A stretch of DNA of 64,000 bases from Pseudoalteromonas lipolytica. Its GTDB lineage: Bacteria; Pseudomonadota; Gammaproteobacteria; Enterobacterales; Alteromonadaceae. The notes below the pieces were generated by a model. It ran no database searches. It saw nothing but the letters and a program-made list of their open reading frames with translations, and was not told where the DNA came from. Of this stretch, positions 50,774-59,172 are shown one piece after another (position 1 is the stretch's first letter; every line of letters starts with the position of its first letter). The stretch is taken from positions 186,001 through 250,000 of the forward strand of contig NZ_FPAZ01000007.1 of NCBI RefSeq assembly GCF_900116435.1. The letters are read 5' to 3'. The translations under genes were made by a program, and so were the position numbers.

Positions 50774-51112
50774 TTAAATTGCTTCTTCGTCTAGTTCGCC
50801 CGTTCGGATACGAACAATTTGGTCTAGGTCGTAAACGAAAATTTTGCCGTCACCGATTTTGCCTGTTGAAGCAATTTTTGTGATGGTATCAACGACGCGT
50901 TGACAATTTTCGCTACGCGTTGCAATTTCAAGTTTGATCTTTGGAATAAAATCGACTTGGTATTCAGCTCCACGATATAGTTCAGTATGACCACGTTGAC
51001 GGCCAAAGCCTTTAACGTCGACAACTGTCATCCCCTCAATGCCTAAATCAGCCAACGCTTCACGTACATCATCAAGTTTGAATGGCTTTATTATTGCACT
51101 AATCATTTTCAT
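50774..51112 (-). CDS. glnK: Nitrogen regulatory protein PII (GlnK type)
   Basis: A 112-residue PII protein. The T-loop has the uridylylated Tyr51 (YRGAEYQVDF), and GKIGDGKIFV is the ATP site. The frame is open to 51175, but MKMISAIIKPFKLDDVREAL aligns with the PII start, so the ATG at 51112 is chosen. It senses 2-oxoglutarate, ATP and ADP and gates AmtB. Cotranscribed with amtB from a sigma-54 type promoter, which favours GlnK over GlnB. Confidence 0.95.
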   Translation of the reverse strand: MKMISAIIKPFKLDDVREALADLGIEGMTVVDVKGFGRQRGHTELYRGAEYQVDFIPKIKLEIATRSENCQRVVDTITKIASTGKIGDGKIFVYDLDQIVRIRTGELDEEAI

Positions 51113-51158
51113 AGTGGCCCCCTTCGGACGCTTATTGTTATCCTGTTGGTTTATGTAA

Positions 51159-51174
51159 TCCAACCTTTGTGCCA
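51159..51174 (-). promoter_or_regulatory. Sigma-54 promoter of glnK-amtB
   Basis: Minus strand TGGCACAAAGGTTGGA matches the minus-24/minus-12 consensus TGGCACG-N4-TTGCA except G7 to A and C15 to G, with exact spacing. The predicted start site is near 51148, 36 nt before the glnK ATG. I did not find a clear NtrC site. Confidence 0.75.
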
Positions 51175-51235
51175 CTATTTTTTATTAATTAATTTCAATA
51201 AGTTAAGAGATAACCACGACGTTCAAACAAAAAAA

Positions 51236-51254
51236 ATGCACCCTCATGGTGCAT
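51236..51254 (-). terminator. Terminator of the double-receiver GGDEF gene
   Basis: atgcacc / ggtgcat arms, 5-nt loop, with A-run and T-run on the two sides. It lies 30 nt past the stop of the gene that ends at 51285. Confidence 0.88.
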
Positions 51255-51284
51255 TTTTTTAACAATTTACCAGCACTGGTGCAC

Positions 51285-52523
51285 TTAATTGGACTGTAAG
51301 CTAACCACGCAATTACGTTGTTGCTGTTTTGCCTGATATAACGCTTTATCTGCTAAGCGCATAGCACCAGTCAGTGATACTTTAGAAAATGGCGTAATCC
51401 CTATACTCATGGTTAATGAATAAGGCTCGCCATTGATAGAAAACGCGTGCTCGGCCAGTTGCTCTCTAAAGGTATTCAACCTCAGCTCTGCTTTTTCAAG
51501 CCCCATATTGTCCAGCACAACCGCAAATTCTTCGCCGCCAATACGTGCAATCGTAAAATCATCAAATTTTGTTTTTAAGAATGAAGTGACCTGTTTTAAT
51601 GCTTGATCGCCCGCCTCATGACCAAACTGATCATTAATATTTTTGAAAAAGTCGATGTCTAATAAGGCAAGCACATTGTCTTGCTCAACATGTTTCAGTA
51701 CTTTTTCTGCATATTGATAAAAATAACGACGATTATACAAACCCGTTAAGTGATCTCGGTATGCGCTTTCTTTTATGTCGGCAATTAAAGCGAGTTGCTC
51801 CATGGTTTGCATAACACGGCAATGGAACTCTTCGTTCATAAAAGGTTTTGTTAAGAAGTCATTTGCACCATATTTGATAAAGCGTGCAGATAAGCCGTGT
51901 TTTCCCGCCCCCGATAACCCAATAATGGCTAAATCATCACGGCCTCTAAAATTACGTACCGCTTTAACAAGTTCAAAACCGTCCATTGTTGGCATGGCAT
52001 AATCTGTGAGCAACAATTTAATTTCAGGATCGTCTTTGAGCATTTGCAATGCTTGTTCACCGTCGTGGGCATCACTCACTTCAAACAACTGTTTTTCGAG
52101 CATTTGTTTCATTAACGTGCGGCTAAGTACAGAGTCATCAGCAACCAACGCCTTACAACCATGATTACGCAGTAACTGCGCAACGAGTTTAATAGCGTAG
52201 TGATAAGAGTCTCTATTATCTTTCACAACGTAATCAACCACACCCAGCTCTAACATTTGTTGGCGAATGTATTCGTCAATCTTTGAGGTTAAAACCACTG
52301 TTGGGATATTTTTTGATAGTGTGTATTTAGCCACCTCACCATTCATCGCGTCGGGCAAGGTTAAATCGACCAGCGCCAAGGTATATTCATGCTTAGCAAT
52401 TAAGGAAATGCCTTCTTTTAGAGACCACGCAAAGTCGACATCCACATCTAAATAGTGGGCAGCTAAGTGACGTAACACCTGCTGTACTACTTTACTGTCT
52501 TCAACCACTAACACTCTTTGCAT
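51285..52523 (-). CDS. Response regulator with two receiver domains and GGDEF
   Basis: A 412-residue soluble protein. The first receiver (1-115) has phosphoacceptor Asp53 in LALVDLTLP, and the second (about 124-240) has LLLTDYAMPTMDG and FLTKPF. The GGDEF domain (about 255-408) has GGEEF with DIDFFKNIND; the RxxD I-site is absent. It resembles PleD in layout. It should make c-di-GMP when phosphorylated. No histidine kinase is beside it. Single gene, with its own terminator. Confidence 0.92.
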   Translation of the reverse strand: MQRVLVVEDSKVVQQVLRHLAAHYLDVDVDFAWSLKEGISLIAKHEYTLALVDLTLPDAMNGEVAKYTLSKNIPTVVLTSKIDEYIRQQMLELGVVDYVVKDNRDSYHYAIKLVAQLLRNHGCKALVADDSVLSRTLMKQMLEKQLFEVSDAHDGEQALQMLKDDPEIKLLLTDYAMPTMDGFELVKAVRNFRGRDDLAIIGLSGAGKHGLSARFIKYGANDFLTKPFMNEEFHCRVMQTMEQLALIADIKESAYRDHLTGLYNRRYFYQYAEKVLKHVEQDNVLALLDIDFFKNINDQFGHEAGDQALKQVTSFLKTKFDDFTIARIGGEEFAVVLDNMGLEKAELRLNTFREQLAEHAFSINGEPYSLTMSIGITPFSKVSLTGAMRLADKALYQAKQQQRNCVVSLQSN

Positions 52524-52766
52524 CGCAACTTCTCTTTTATAAGCATGTATTACAAATCATAAAACTTGCTAAATATACGTTATTTTTCAATTTAGCTAAA
52601 TATTTAACCAAACTATCTTTAATAAAAAAACGCGCTTTTTGGTATTTTCTCAGCCATTCTCATTATTTCTCTGTTTAACGACTAATATTGGTGACTAGTC
52701 TCAATAGTTTGTCATCGCGCGCGCTTTTCTTTTTAATGACTGCAATTCGAATAATAAGGAATCAAC

Positions 52767-54284
52767 ATGAAACTCGTTAGTTTTATTGGTTTGTCTGTAA
52801 CCGCCCTAACATTGACCTTTAGTACGCCTAGTTTTGCTGAGAACGAACGTCGTATCGACGTAGACAGCAATGTCGTGACTGAACATAAAGCACGTATAAA
52901 CGGTGAGCGCTTCTCTTACACTGCAACCACTGGGACCCAGCCTGTTTGGGATGAACAAGGAAATGCCGTCGCCACGTTACAATACACCTATTATCAGCGC
53001 GATAAAGTAGACGATCGTACAAAGCGCCCGCTGGTGTTTTCGTTTAATGGTGGACCGGGCTCTGCGTCAGTGTGGATGCACCTTGCTTATACTGGACCAC
53101 GCGTATTAAAAATTGATGACGAAGGTTACCCTGTGCAACCTTATGGCGTTAAAGATAACCCATATTCAATTTTAGATGTTGCAGATATTGTTTACATCAA
53201 TCCCGTGAATACAGGGTACTCTCGCGTATTAGAGAACGAAAAAGGCGAACTACCAAGTAAATCTGATCAACAAAAAATGTTCTTTGGTGTTAATGCCGAC
53301 ATAAAATACTTAGCGGAATGGTTAAACACCTTTGTATCGCGCAATGAACGCTGGCGCTCACCCAAATTCTTAATTGGTGAAAGCTATGGTACAACCCGTG
53401 TTTCAGGCCTAGCTCACGAACTACAAAACCGTCAATGGATGTATATCAACGGCGTTATTTTAGTCTCACCAACTGAAATTGGCATTAAGCGCGAAGGCCC
53501 TGTAGAAGCAGCTAATCGCTTACCTTACTTTGCAGCAACCGCGTGGTATCACAAAGCTTTAAGTGCTGATTTACAAGCTAAAGACTTAGATGAGCTACTA
53601 CCAGAAGTTGAAGACTTCACGGTAAATAAGTTCCTTCCAGCGATTGCTAAAGGGGGCTTTTTAGCGGCTGATGAAAAACGCGCTATTATCAAGCAAGCAG
53701 CTAAATATGCTGGCTTATCAGAGAAATTTGTTGAGCAAAACAACCTTGATATTCCAACTGATTTTTTCTGGAAAGAGCTGCTACGTGACCGCGGTCAAAC
53801 GGTGGGTCGTTTAGATTCACGCTACTTAGGTATCGATAAACGCGATGCGGGTGAATCACCAGACTACTGGGCAGAGCTCACGTCATGGTTACACTCATTC
53901 ACACCCGCAATTAACTACTACCTACGTGAAGAGTTAAATTACAAAACTGATATCAAATACAACTTATTTGGTAATGTTCACCCTTGGGACCGCTCAGGTA
54001 ATAACACTGGCGAAAACCTGCGTTTAGCAATGGCACAAAACCCGTACCTGAATGTCATGATCCAATCTGGTTACTATGATGGTGCAACAAACTACTTTGA
54101 CGCTAAATACACAATGTGGCAGTTAGATCCAAGTGGTAAAATGAAAGATCGCTTAAGCTTTAAAGGCTACCGCAGTGGTCACATGATGTATTTACGTCAT
54201 GCCGACCTTGAATCATCAAACAATGACTTACGTGAATTTATTTTGAAATCGCTGCCGGCAGAAGGCAAAGCCGCCAAATACTAA
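52767..54284 (+). CDS. Secreted S10 family serine carboxypeptidase
   Basis: A 505-residue protein with a signal peptide (cleavage near PSFAE, residue 24). The S10 core shows FSFNGGPGSASVW (90-103, oxyanion region), the catalytic Ser206 in IGESYGTTR, the Asp in SGYYDGATNYF and the His in YRSGHMMYL. Family members cut C-terminal residues at acidic pH. Together with the M14 peptidase it indicates extracytoplasmic peptide breakdown. Single gene with a strong terminator. Confidence 0.92.
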   Translation: MKLVSFIGLSVTALTLTFSTPSFAENERRIDVDSNVVTEHKARINGERFSYTATTGTQPVWDEQGNAVATLQYTYYQRDKVDDRTKRPLVFSFNGGPGSASVWMHLAYTGPRVLKIDDEGYPVQPYGVKDNPYSILDVADIVYINPVNTGYSRVLENEKGELPSKSDQQKMFFGVNADIKYLAEWLNTFVSRNERWRSPKFLIGESYGTTRVSGLAHELQNRQWMYINGVILVSPTEIGIKREGPVEAANRLPYFAATAWYHKALSADLQAKDLDELLPEVEDFTVNKFLPAIAKGGFLAADEKRAIIKQAAKYAGLSEKFVEQNNLDIPTDFFWKELLRDRGQTVGRLDSRYLGIDKRDAGESPDYWAELTSWLHSFTPAINYYLREELNYKTDIKYNLFGNVHPWDRSGNNTGENLRLAMAQNPYLNVMIQSGYYDGATNYFDAKYTMWQLDPSGKMKDRLSFKGYRSGHMMYLRHADLESSNNDLREFILKSLPAEGKAAKY

Positions 54285-54313
54285 TCACGCAAAGTAAATT
54301 GCAAAAAGAAAAA

Positions 54314-54335
54314 AGCCCGTTTTTACGGGCTTTTG
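54314..54335 (+). terminator. Terminator of the S10 peptidase gene
   Basis: agcccgt / acgggct arms, tttt loop, T-run. It lies 29 nt after the stop. Confidence 0.9.
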
Positions 54336-54401
54336 TTTATCCATTGATCTATTTAGGTTTATACTTTCAGCCATACACTCTAGAGATTTGGAAATCACAG
54401 C

Positions 54402-54953
54402 ATGGCAGAAAAATTTCGTGTGATGTTTGCCGGGCTTGAATCAGGCATAGATCAAACACAAGCGACTGAGCAACTTGCCGCAAAATTAAAAACCAGCACA
54501 GACAAAGTTGCAGGGCTTTTTGAGCACAAACCTTTGTTTGCTCCGAGCGATCAAGAAAAAGCACTTAAGCAAGCTAAACTACTGGCCAGTGTTGGCATAA
54601 AAGCTAAATTACAACCAGTTAGTCAGCAGCCTGCGAGTATTGGCCTTGACGCAAAGCAACGTGATGAGCGTATTTTTGATGCGCTTGACTACATAACCAG
54701 TAGTCTTATTCGCTTAGAAGAAAAGCTAGACGACCTTGAACAACGGCTCCCTGAACTTGAAAACAGCAGTGAACTAAGCAGCACCGATAACTGGCAAGAA
54801 AAAGATTTGCTTGATGAAGAAGCATATTGCGAACCTGTTAAAAAGCGTTCAAACACCCTGCTCTATTCATTGATTGCCATGGTGGTTGTGTTGTTAATTG
54901 CGCTGGGTATTGTGGAACTGTTTCCTGACCTATTCTCATTTTTAGAAAGTTAA
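54402..54953 (+). CDS. Unknown protein with coiled coil and C-terminal membrane anchor
   Basis: A 183-residue protein. Residues 4-77 form a small domain (FRVMFAGLESGIDQTQATEQLAA...) like a conserved N-terminal module seen in other gammaproteobacterial membrane proteins; the resemblance is from memory. Residues 90-120 are acidic and coiled-coil-like (RLEEKLDDLEQRLPELE). A helix at about 152-172 would anchor it with the bulk in the cytoplasm. It is followed after 13 nt by fau, so the two may be cotranscribed. No function is assigned. Confidence 0.75.
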   Translation: MAEKFRVMFAGLESGIDQTQATEQLAAKLKTSTDKVAGLFEHKPLFAPSDQEKALKQAKLLASVGIKAKLQPVSQQPASIGLDAKQRDERIFDALDYITSSLIRLEEKLDDLEQRLPELENSSELSSTDNWQEKDLLDEEAYCEPVKKRSNTLLYSLIAMVVVLLIALGIVELFPDLFSFLES

Positions 54954-54966
54954 TATACCTATTGAC

Positions 54967-55563
54967 ATGAGCAACATACGAGCAGAAATAAGACAATCTA
55001 TTCGCAAAAAGCGTAATTCTCTTAGCAAAGAGCAACAAAAAAATGCAGCAATTGCGCTGAAAATGAATTTTACTCAACACCTAAAATCATTAATCACATC
55101 CCAAAACCCCCGTATAGGCATTTATTTTAGCAATGATGGAGAATTAGATACCTCATTGTTAATTAAAGAATTATGGCACAAAAAAGCGCCCCTTTTCTTG
55201 CCTATAATCCACCCGTTTAATGGCACTACTTTGTACTTTCAAAGGTATGAAGAAAATTCACCCATGACTGCAAATCGCTATGGTATCTTGGAGCCCAAGT
55301 TGAATTGCAGTCAAATATGTCCTTTAGACAAGCTTGATATTTTATTAATGCCACTCGTGGCATTTGATGATCAAGGTAACCGTTTAGGTATGGGCGGTGG
55401 GTTTTATGACAAAACATTAGCACGATACTACCAAGAGAACTGGCAAAAGCCGATATTAATCGGTCTGGCGCATCAATGTCAGCATGTGCCTTCTTTACCA
55501 ATAGAATCTTGGGATGTTCCGCTAAAACACATCATCACCCCAGAGAAAATCTACCAATGGTAG
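54967..55563 (+). CDS. fau: 5-formyltetrahydrofolate cyclo-ligase
   Basis: A 198-residue enzyme. IRQSIRKKRNSLS, the folate-binding region and the ATP loop RLGMGGGFYDKTLARY are characteristic. It converts 5-formyl-THF to 5,10-methenyl-THF. In E. coli fau follows zapA and 6S RNA; here it follows the unknown anchored protein by 13 nt. It precedes rpiA and serA as in many gammaproteobacteria. Confidence 0.95.
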   Translation: MSNIRAEIRQSIRKKRNSLSKEQQKNAAIALKMNFTQHLKSLITSQNPRIGIYFSNDGELDTSLLIKELWHKKAPLFLPIIHPFNGTTLYFQRYEENSPMTANRYGILEPKLNCSQICPLDKLDILLMPLVAFDDQGNRLGMGGGFYDKTLARYYQENWQKPILIGLAHQCQHVPSLPIESWDVPLKHIITPEKIYQW

Positions 55564-55630
55564 CACTTCTCTCTGTATACTATGAACACTTGAATAAGTA
55601 TCTCTCTGACAGCCAACTGAGCACATAATT

Positions 55631-56284
55631 ATGACGCAAGATGAATTAAAAAAAGCCGCTGCCTGGGCAGCACTCGAATTTGTAAAAGAAAACACCATTG
55701 TTGGTGTTGGCACAGGTTCAACAGTAAATCATTTTATTGATGCACTAGACACGGTAAAAGACACCCTTGTGGGTGCTGTTTCAAGTTCAGAAGCTTCAAC
55801 TGAAAAGTTAAAAGCACTTGGTATTGAAGTATTTGAGCTTAATGATGTGCAAAGCCTTGATGTTTATGTTGATGGCGCTGATGAAATCAACCCACACAAC
55901 GAAATGATTAAAGGCGGTGGCGCAGCGCTAACACGCGAGAAAATAGTCTCTGCGGTAGCAAAACAATTTGTATGTATTGTTGATGAATCAAAAGAAGTTG
56001 AGACATTAGGGGCATTCCCACTGCCAGTTGAAGTAATCCCAATGGCTCGCAGCTACGTTGCTCGTGAACTCGTAAAACTTGGGGGTGATCCAGTGTACCG
56101 CCAAGGTGTAGTGACAGACAACGGCAACATCATTTTAGATGTGCATAACCTTGATATCAGCAATGCCAAAGAATTAGAGCTAACAATCAATCAGATTGTT
56201 GGGGTAGTCACAAACGGCTTGTTTGCCCATCGCGGTGCAGACAAAGTTATTATCGGCACCAAAAATGGGCCGCAAATCAAGTAA
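55631..56284 (+). CDS. rpiA: Ribose-5-phosphate isomerase A
   Basis: A 217-residue enzyme near the E. coli length of 219. [12 protein letters not shown], the active-site region [21 protein letters not shown] and the catalytic Glu in ALTREK are conserved. It interconverts ribose-5-phosphate and ribulose-5-phosphate. It is followed after 14 nt by serA, probably as an operon. Confidence 0.97.
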   Translation: MTQDELKKAAAWAALEFVKENTIVGVGTGSTVNHFIDALDTVKDTLVGAVSSSEASTEKLKALGIEVFELNDVQSLDVYVDGADEINPHNEMIKGGGAALTREKIVSAVAKQFVCIVDESKEVETLGAFPLPVEVIPMARSYVARELVKLGGDPVYRQGVVTDNGNIILDVHNLDISNAKELELTINQIVGVVTNGLFAHRGADKVIIGTKNGPQIK

Positions 56285-56298
56285 ATAGGAATGAGGAT

Positions 56299-57528
56299 AT
56301 GAGTAAGGTATCGTTAGCAAAAGACAAAATTAAAATTCTCTTGCTGGAAGGCGTGCACCAAAGTGCTGTAGAAACGCTAAAGCGTAATGGTTACAGTAAC
56401 ATTGACTACGTGAAAACGTCCTTACCTGAAGACGAGCTCATTGAGCGCATTAAAGATGTGCACTTTGTTGGCCTTCGTTCTCGTACTCATATTAATCAAG
56501 CGGTATTAGAAGCAGCTGAAAAGCTTGTTGCAGTAGGCTGCTTCTGTATCGGTACAAACCAAGTTGATCTGCAAGCTGCGCGTGAGCGTGGTATTGCTGT
56601 ATTCAACGCACCATTCTCAAACACGCGCTCTGTTGCAGAGTTAGTGCTTGGTGAAATCTTATTACTTCTTCGTGGTATTCCACAGCGTAACGCCCTCGCT
56701 CATCGCGGTGGTTGGTTAAAATCAGCCAACGGTTCATTTGAAGCCCGTGGTAAAACGTTAGGTATTGTTGGTTACGGCCACATTGGTACACAACTCGGTA
56801 TCATGGCTGAAAACATCGGTATGAACGTTGAGTTCTTTGATATCGAAGACAAACTATCGCTTGGTAATGCGACACAAGTACATAACCTTACCCAGTTATT
56901 GCAACGTGCCGATGTAATTAGCTTACACGTACCAGAAACGCCGCAAACTAAAAATCTAATTGGCATGGCTGAGCTTGAAGTCATGAAGCAAGGCGCGATT
57001 TTAATCAATGCATCACGCGGTACAGTGGTTGATATTGATGCGCTTGCAGAAGCACTGCGCGAGAAAAAGCTAAGCGGTGCTGCCATCGACGTATTCCCTG
57101 TTGAACCAAAATCGAATGACGAAGAATTTGTTTCACCTCTGCGTGGTTTTGATAACGTTATTTTGACCCCACACATTGGTGGCTCAACGCAAGAAGCACA
57201 AGAGAACATTGGTATTGAAGTTGCGGGTAAACTTGCTAAATATTCAGATAATGGGTCAACAATTACAGCCGTGAACTTCCCTGAAGTATCACTGCCTGAA
57301 CTCGCTAACCGCAGTCGCTTATTGCACGTACACCAAAATAGACCCGGCGTGTTAACGCAAATTAACCAAGCGTTTGCACAGCACGGTATCAATATCGCAG
57401 CACAGTACTTACAAACTGACGAAGCGATTGGTTACGTAGTAATTGATGTAGACACAGACCATTCAGAAGTCGCACTTAAAGAACTAAGTGCAGTTGAAGG
57501 TACAATCAGAGCTCGTATCTTACACTAA
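56299..57528 (+). CDS. serA: D-3-phosphoglycerate dehydrogenase
   Basis: A 409-residue enzyme of the E. coli type. The NAD site is GIVGYGHIGTQLG, the catalytic Arg, Glu and His lie in RSRTH, VPETPQT and TPHIGGST, and a C-terminal ACT domain (about 335-409, HQNRPGVLTQINQ) gives serine feedback. It starts serine synthesis, which feeds the one-carbon pool used by fau and MetH. Ended by a terminator. Confidence 0.97.
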   Translation: MSKVSLAKDKIKILLLEGVHQSAVETLKRNGYSNIDYVKTSLPEDELIERIKDVHFVGLRSRTHINQAVLEAAEKLVAVGCFCIGTNQVDLQAARERGIAVFNAPFSNTRSVAELVLGEILLLLRGIPQRNALAHRGGWLKSANGSFEARGKTLGIVGYGHIGTQLGIMAENIGMNVEFFDIEDKLSLGNATQVHNLTQLLQRADVISLHVPETPQTKNLIGMAELEVMKQGAILINASRGTVVDIDALAEALREKKLSGAAIDVFPVEPKSNDEEFVSPLRGFDNVILTPHIGGSTQEAQENIGIEVAGKLAKYSDNGSTITAVNFPEVSLPELANRSRLLHVHQNRPGVLTQINQAFAQHGINIAAQYLQTDEAIGYVVIDVDTDHSEVALKELSAVEGTIRARILH

Positions 57529-57553
57529 TCGCTCACACAGCGAATAAGCAAAA

Positions 57554-57580
57554 AGCGCAACCAGTTTGACTGATTGCGCT
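57554..57580. terminator. serA terminator
   Basis: agcgcaaccagt / actgattgcgct arms with one mismatch and a 3-nt loop, A-run before and T-run after. It lies 25 nt after serA. Confidence 0.9.
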
Positions 57581-57863
57581 TTTTTGATCTTGAACTTAAG
57601 CCGCCCTCTCTCAGTTGATTTTGTGTGAAGATAAGAGCGGAGCGAAACCCAGCAAAGTAAGCCACGCTGTAAGCCGATAGTTTTAAGTTTTAAGCGCCAA
57701 GTCAAAAATAGCTCAGCATAGACGTAAATTTATTTCGCGCGAGGCGGTTACTTATAAGTAATAAATACCAACCATTCTTGAGTAAACAGCAGATGGTATT
57801 TCAAGCCAATTTTGGACAAAAACACGTTAGAGACTAAGGACAGCTTTGTGCCAATAGCAGCCC
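57581..57863. other. Noncoding stretch between serA and the mer-type locus
   Basis: About 280 bp without a supported gene, following the serA terminator. It contains gagcggagcgaaacccagc (57635-57655 area), like a decayed dispersed repeat, and an AATACCA / TGGTATT inverted repeat at 57764-57800 with a 23-nt loop. It may mark the edge of an acquired segment. Confidence 0.4.
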
Positions 57864-58082
57864 TTAAGGTTTGTTACAGCAACTGCTTCCTTCTTGAATA
57901 GGTGGGCATTTTACAGTCCCGTAAGAGCAATAAACGCAACAATCACCTTTTAATGGCCTGAGTAACGCTTTACACCCTTCACATTCGTAATACCACTGGC
58001 AGGCATTTGTTGGCATAGTCTCGACCTTACTATATCCACATTCGGGACAAGTAATCTTAGATTCTAATTCTATATCTTGCAT
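57864..58082 (-). CDS. GDCCVxC domain protein
   Basis: A 72-residue protein with 11 cysteines. CPECGYSKVETMP (Cys12, Cys15) and CEGC (Cys34, Cys37) look like a zinc ribbon, and GDCCVYCSYGTVKCPP (47-61) is the family signature GDCCVxC. Members occur near mercury-resistance genes and may be selenoproteins in some species; here the second position is an ordinary Cys. It overlaps merC by 13 nt, so it belongs to the same transcript. A metal- or thiol-handling role is inferred. Confidence 0.88.
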   Translation of the reverse strand: MQDIELESKITCPECGYSKVETMPTNACQWYYECEGCKALLRPLKGDCCVYCSYGTVKCPPIQEGSSCCNKP

Positions 58083-58459
58083 ACAGGTTCCTTAACAGGC
58101 TTAACGATATCCAACACTGACATAAATACCATCCATGTGATCCCAAAGTAAAATAAGTAAGTGCTCCAGTCGTATTGCCACAACGGATAAAGAGTCAGCA
58201 ATACTGCAATTGGGCCAATTACACTTAATATGCCTCTTACCATATGCTTATGTTGATACCAGTTATACGAGTTGACCAATAAAGCGAGCGCAGCAAACAA
58301 TGGTAATAGAGTATTAACCGCAATTCCTTCAAAATGAGACAGAAAACCAAGCCCTAGGGCTGATGCTAGTGAGCCGAGTGCAGGAAAACATGCAGTGCAG
58401 CTAAGTGCGGCTAGCCAAACGCCACCAGAGCCTACTTTATCTAGAATTTTATTAATCAT
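58070..58459 (-). CDS. merC: MerC-type mercury transport protein
   Basis: A 129-residue membrane protein with four helices. The first helix carries the Hg(II)-binding pair Cys21 and Cys24 (SCTACFPALGSL), and GFLSHFEGIAVNTLLPLFAALALL matches MerC well. MerC brings Hg(II) into the cytoplasm for reduction by MerA. No merA, merT or merP is present, so the import would not be followed by detoxification from this locus. It lies directly after the MerR operator. Confidence 0.88.
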   Translation of the reverse strand: MINKILDKVGSGGVWLAALSCTACFPALGSLASALGLGFLSHFEGIAVNTLLPLFAALALLVNSYNWYQHKHMVRGILSVIGPIAVLLTLYPLWQYDWSTYLFYFGITWMVFMSVLDIVKPVKEPVCKI

Positions 58460-58481
58460 AATTACCTCTACTTTTGAGGTA

Positions 58482-58512
58482 GTTTAAACTCCGTATATAG
58501 GTACGGAGTCAA
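58482..58512 (-). promoter_or_regulatory. MerR operator and promoter of merC
   Basis: Minus strand TTGACT (58507-58512) is followed by a 19-bp spacer and TTAAAC (58482-58487). The spacer and flanks hold a perfect 8-bp dyad ACTCCGTA / TACGGAGT (58488-58495, 58502-58509), as in the operator of classic mer transposons. The overlong 19-bp spacer is the hallmark of promoters that MerR activates by DNA distortion. The minus-10 is weak, as is common for such promoters. Confidence 0.88.
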
Positions 58513-58515
58513 TAG

Positions 58516-58893
58516 CTAATTGAGCGAATTTATAATTGGACAGGAATTAGGGTCTTGGTTGGCTTTACAAGAGTTTGTCATATCTTGAATCACATGTTCT
58601 AACCGCTGCAAGTCAGCAATTTTCTCTCGTATTAACTTAAGTTTTTGTAAACCCATTGATTCTACATCAGAGCAGTTTCCACTCATCGACATAAGCGAAG
58701 CGACTTCATCAAGTGTAAAGCCTAACGCTTTAGCTTTTAATATGAATTTAAGTTGACTGACATGGGTTTCGTCATACATGCGGTAACCACTATCAGGTTT
58801 TAGTGGCTGTACTATTAGCCCTTTACGCTCATAGAATCGGATTGTTTCTACGTTAACGTCTAGTTCTTTAGCCAGCTTTCCTATGGTTTTCAT
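58516..58893 (-). CDS. merR: MerR-type mercury-responsive regulator
   Basis: A 125-residue regulator with an N-terminal winged HTH (TIGKLAKELDVNVETIRFYERKGLI), a coiled-coil dimer helix and three Hg(II)-binding cysteines, Cys74, Cys109 and Cys118. Their spacings of 35 and 9 residues equal those of the Tn501 protein (Cys82, Cys117, Cys126). It would activate the merC promoter when Hg(II) is bound. It runs in the same direction as merC rather than divergently, with the operator after its stop codon. Confidence 0.93.
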   Translation of the reverse strand: MKTIGKLAKELDVNVETIRFYERKGLIVQPLKPDSGYRMYDETHVSQLKFILKAKALGFTLDEVASLMSMSGNCSDVESMGLQKLKLIREKIADLQRLEHVIQDMTNSCKANQDPNSCPIINSLN

Positions 58894-59172
58894 AAGCAGG
58901 TTCTCTTATACAACTAGCATCATTTTATCATTATTAGACAAAATCTGAACTTCCGATATTCGCTCAGAGCCGCCCTTAGAGCATTTACGTTAACTCGTCT
59001 TTGGGCAAAAACAGTTTGCTTTGGTTAAGCGAACAAGAAAAACGGGTCCCCCCCTCAATGACTTAAATAAACCACACAGAACGACTAGATTTCCTTCACC
59101 CATAATAAAACCTAACAACCACCCGCTCACGTACACTTCCCTGTGTAAATCACGCCGGTGAGTCAGTAAATT
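58894..59172. other. Noncoding stretch between mscS-type gene and merR
   Basis: 279 bp without a supported gene. It includes the merR promoter region and some G/C runs. I found no transposase remnant or terminal inverted repeat. Confidence 0.4.

Noticed and set aside
54954..54966. 6S RNA (ssrS) upstream of fau
   Set aside because: Only 13 nt separate fau from the preceding gene, so there is no room here.
57599..58976. AGCCGCCCT at 57599-57607 and 58968-58976 as target-site duplication around the mer-type genes
   Set aside because: A 9-bp match between two such stretches is fairly likely by chance, and no terminal inverted repeats or transposase lie next to it.
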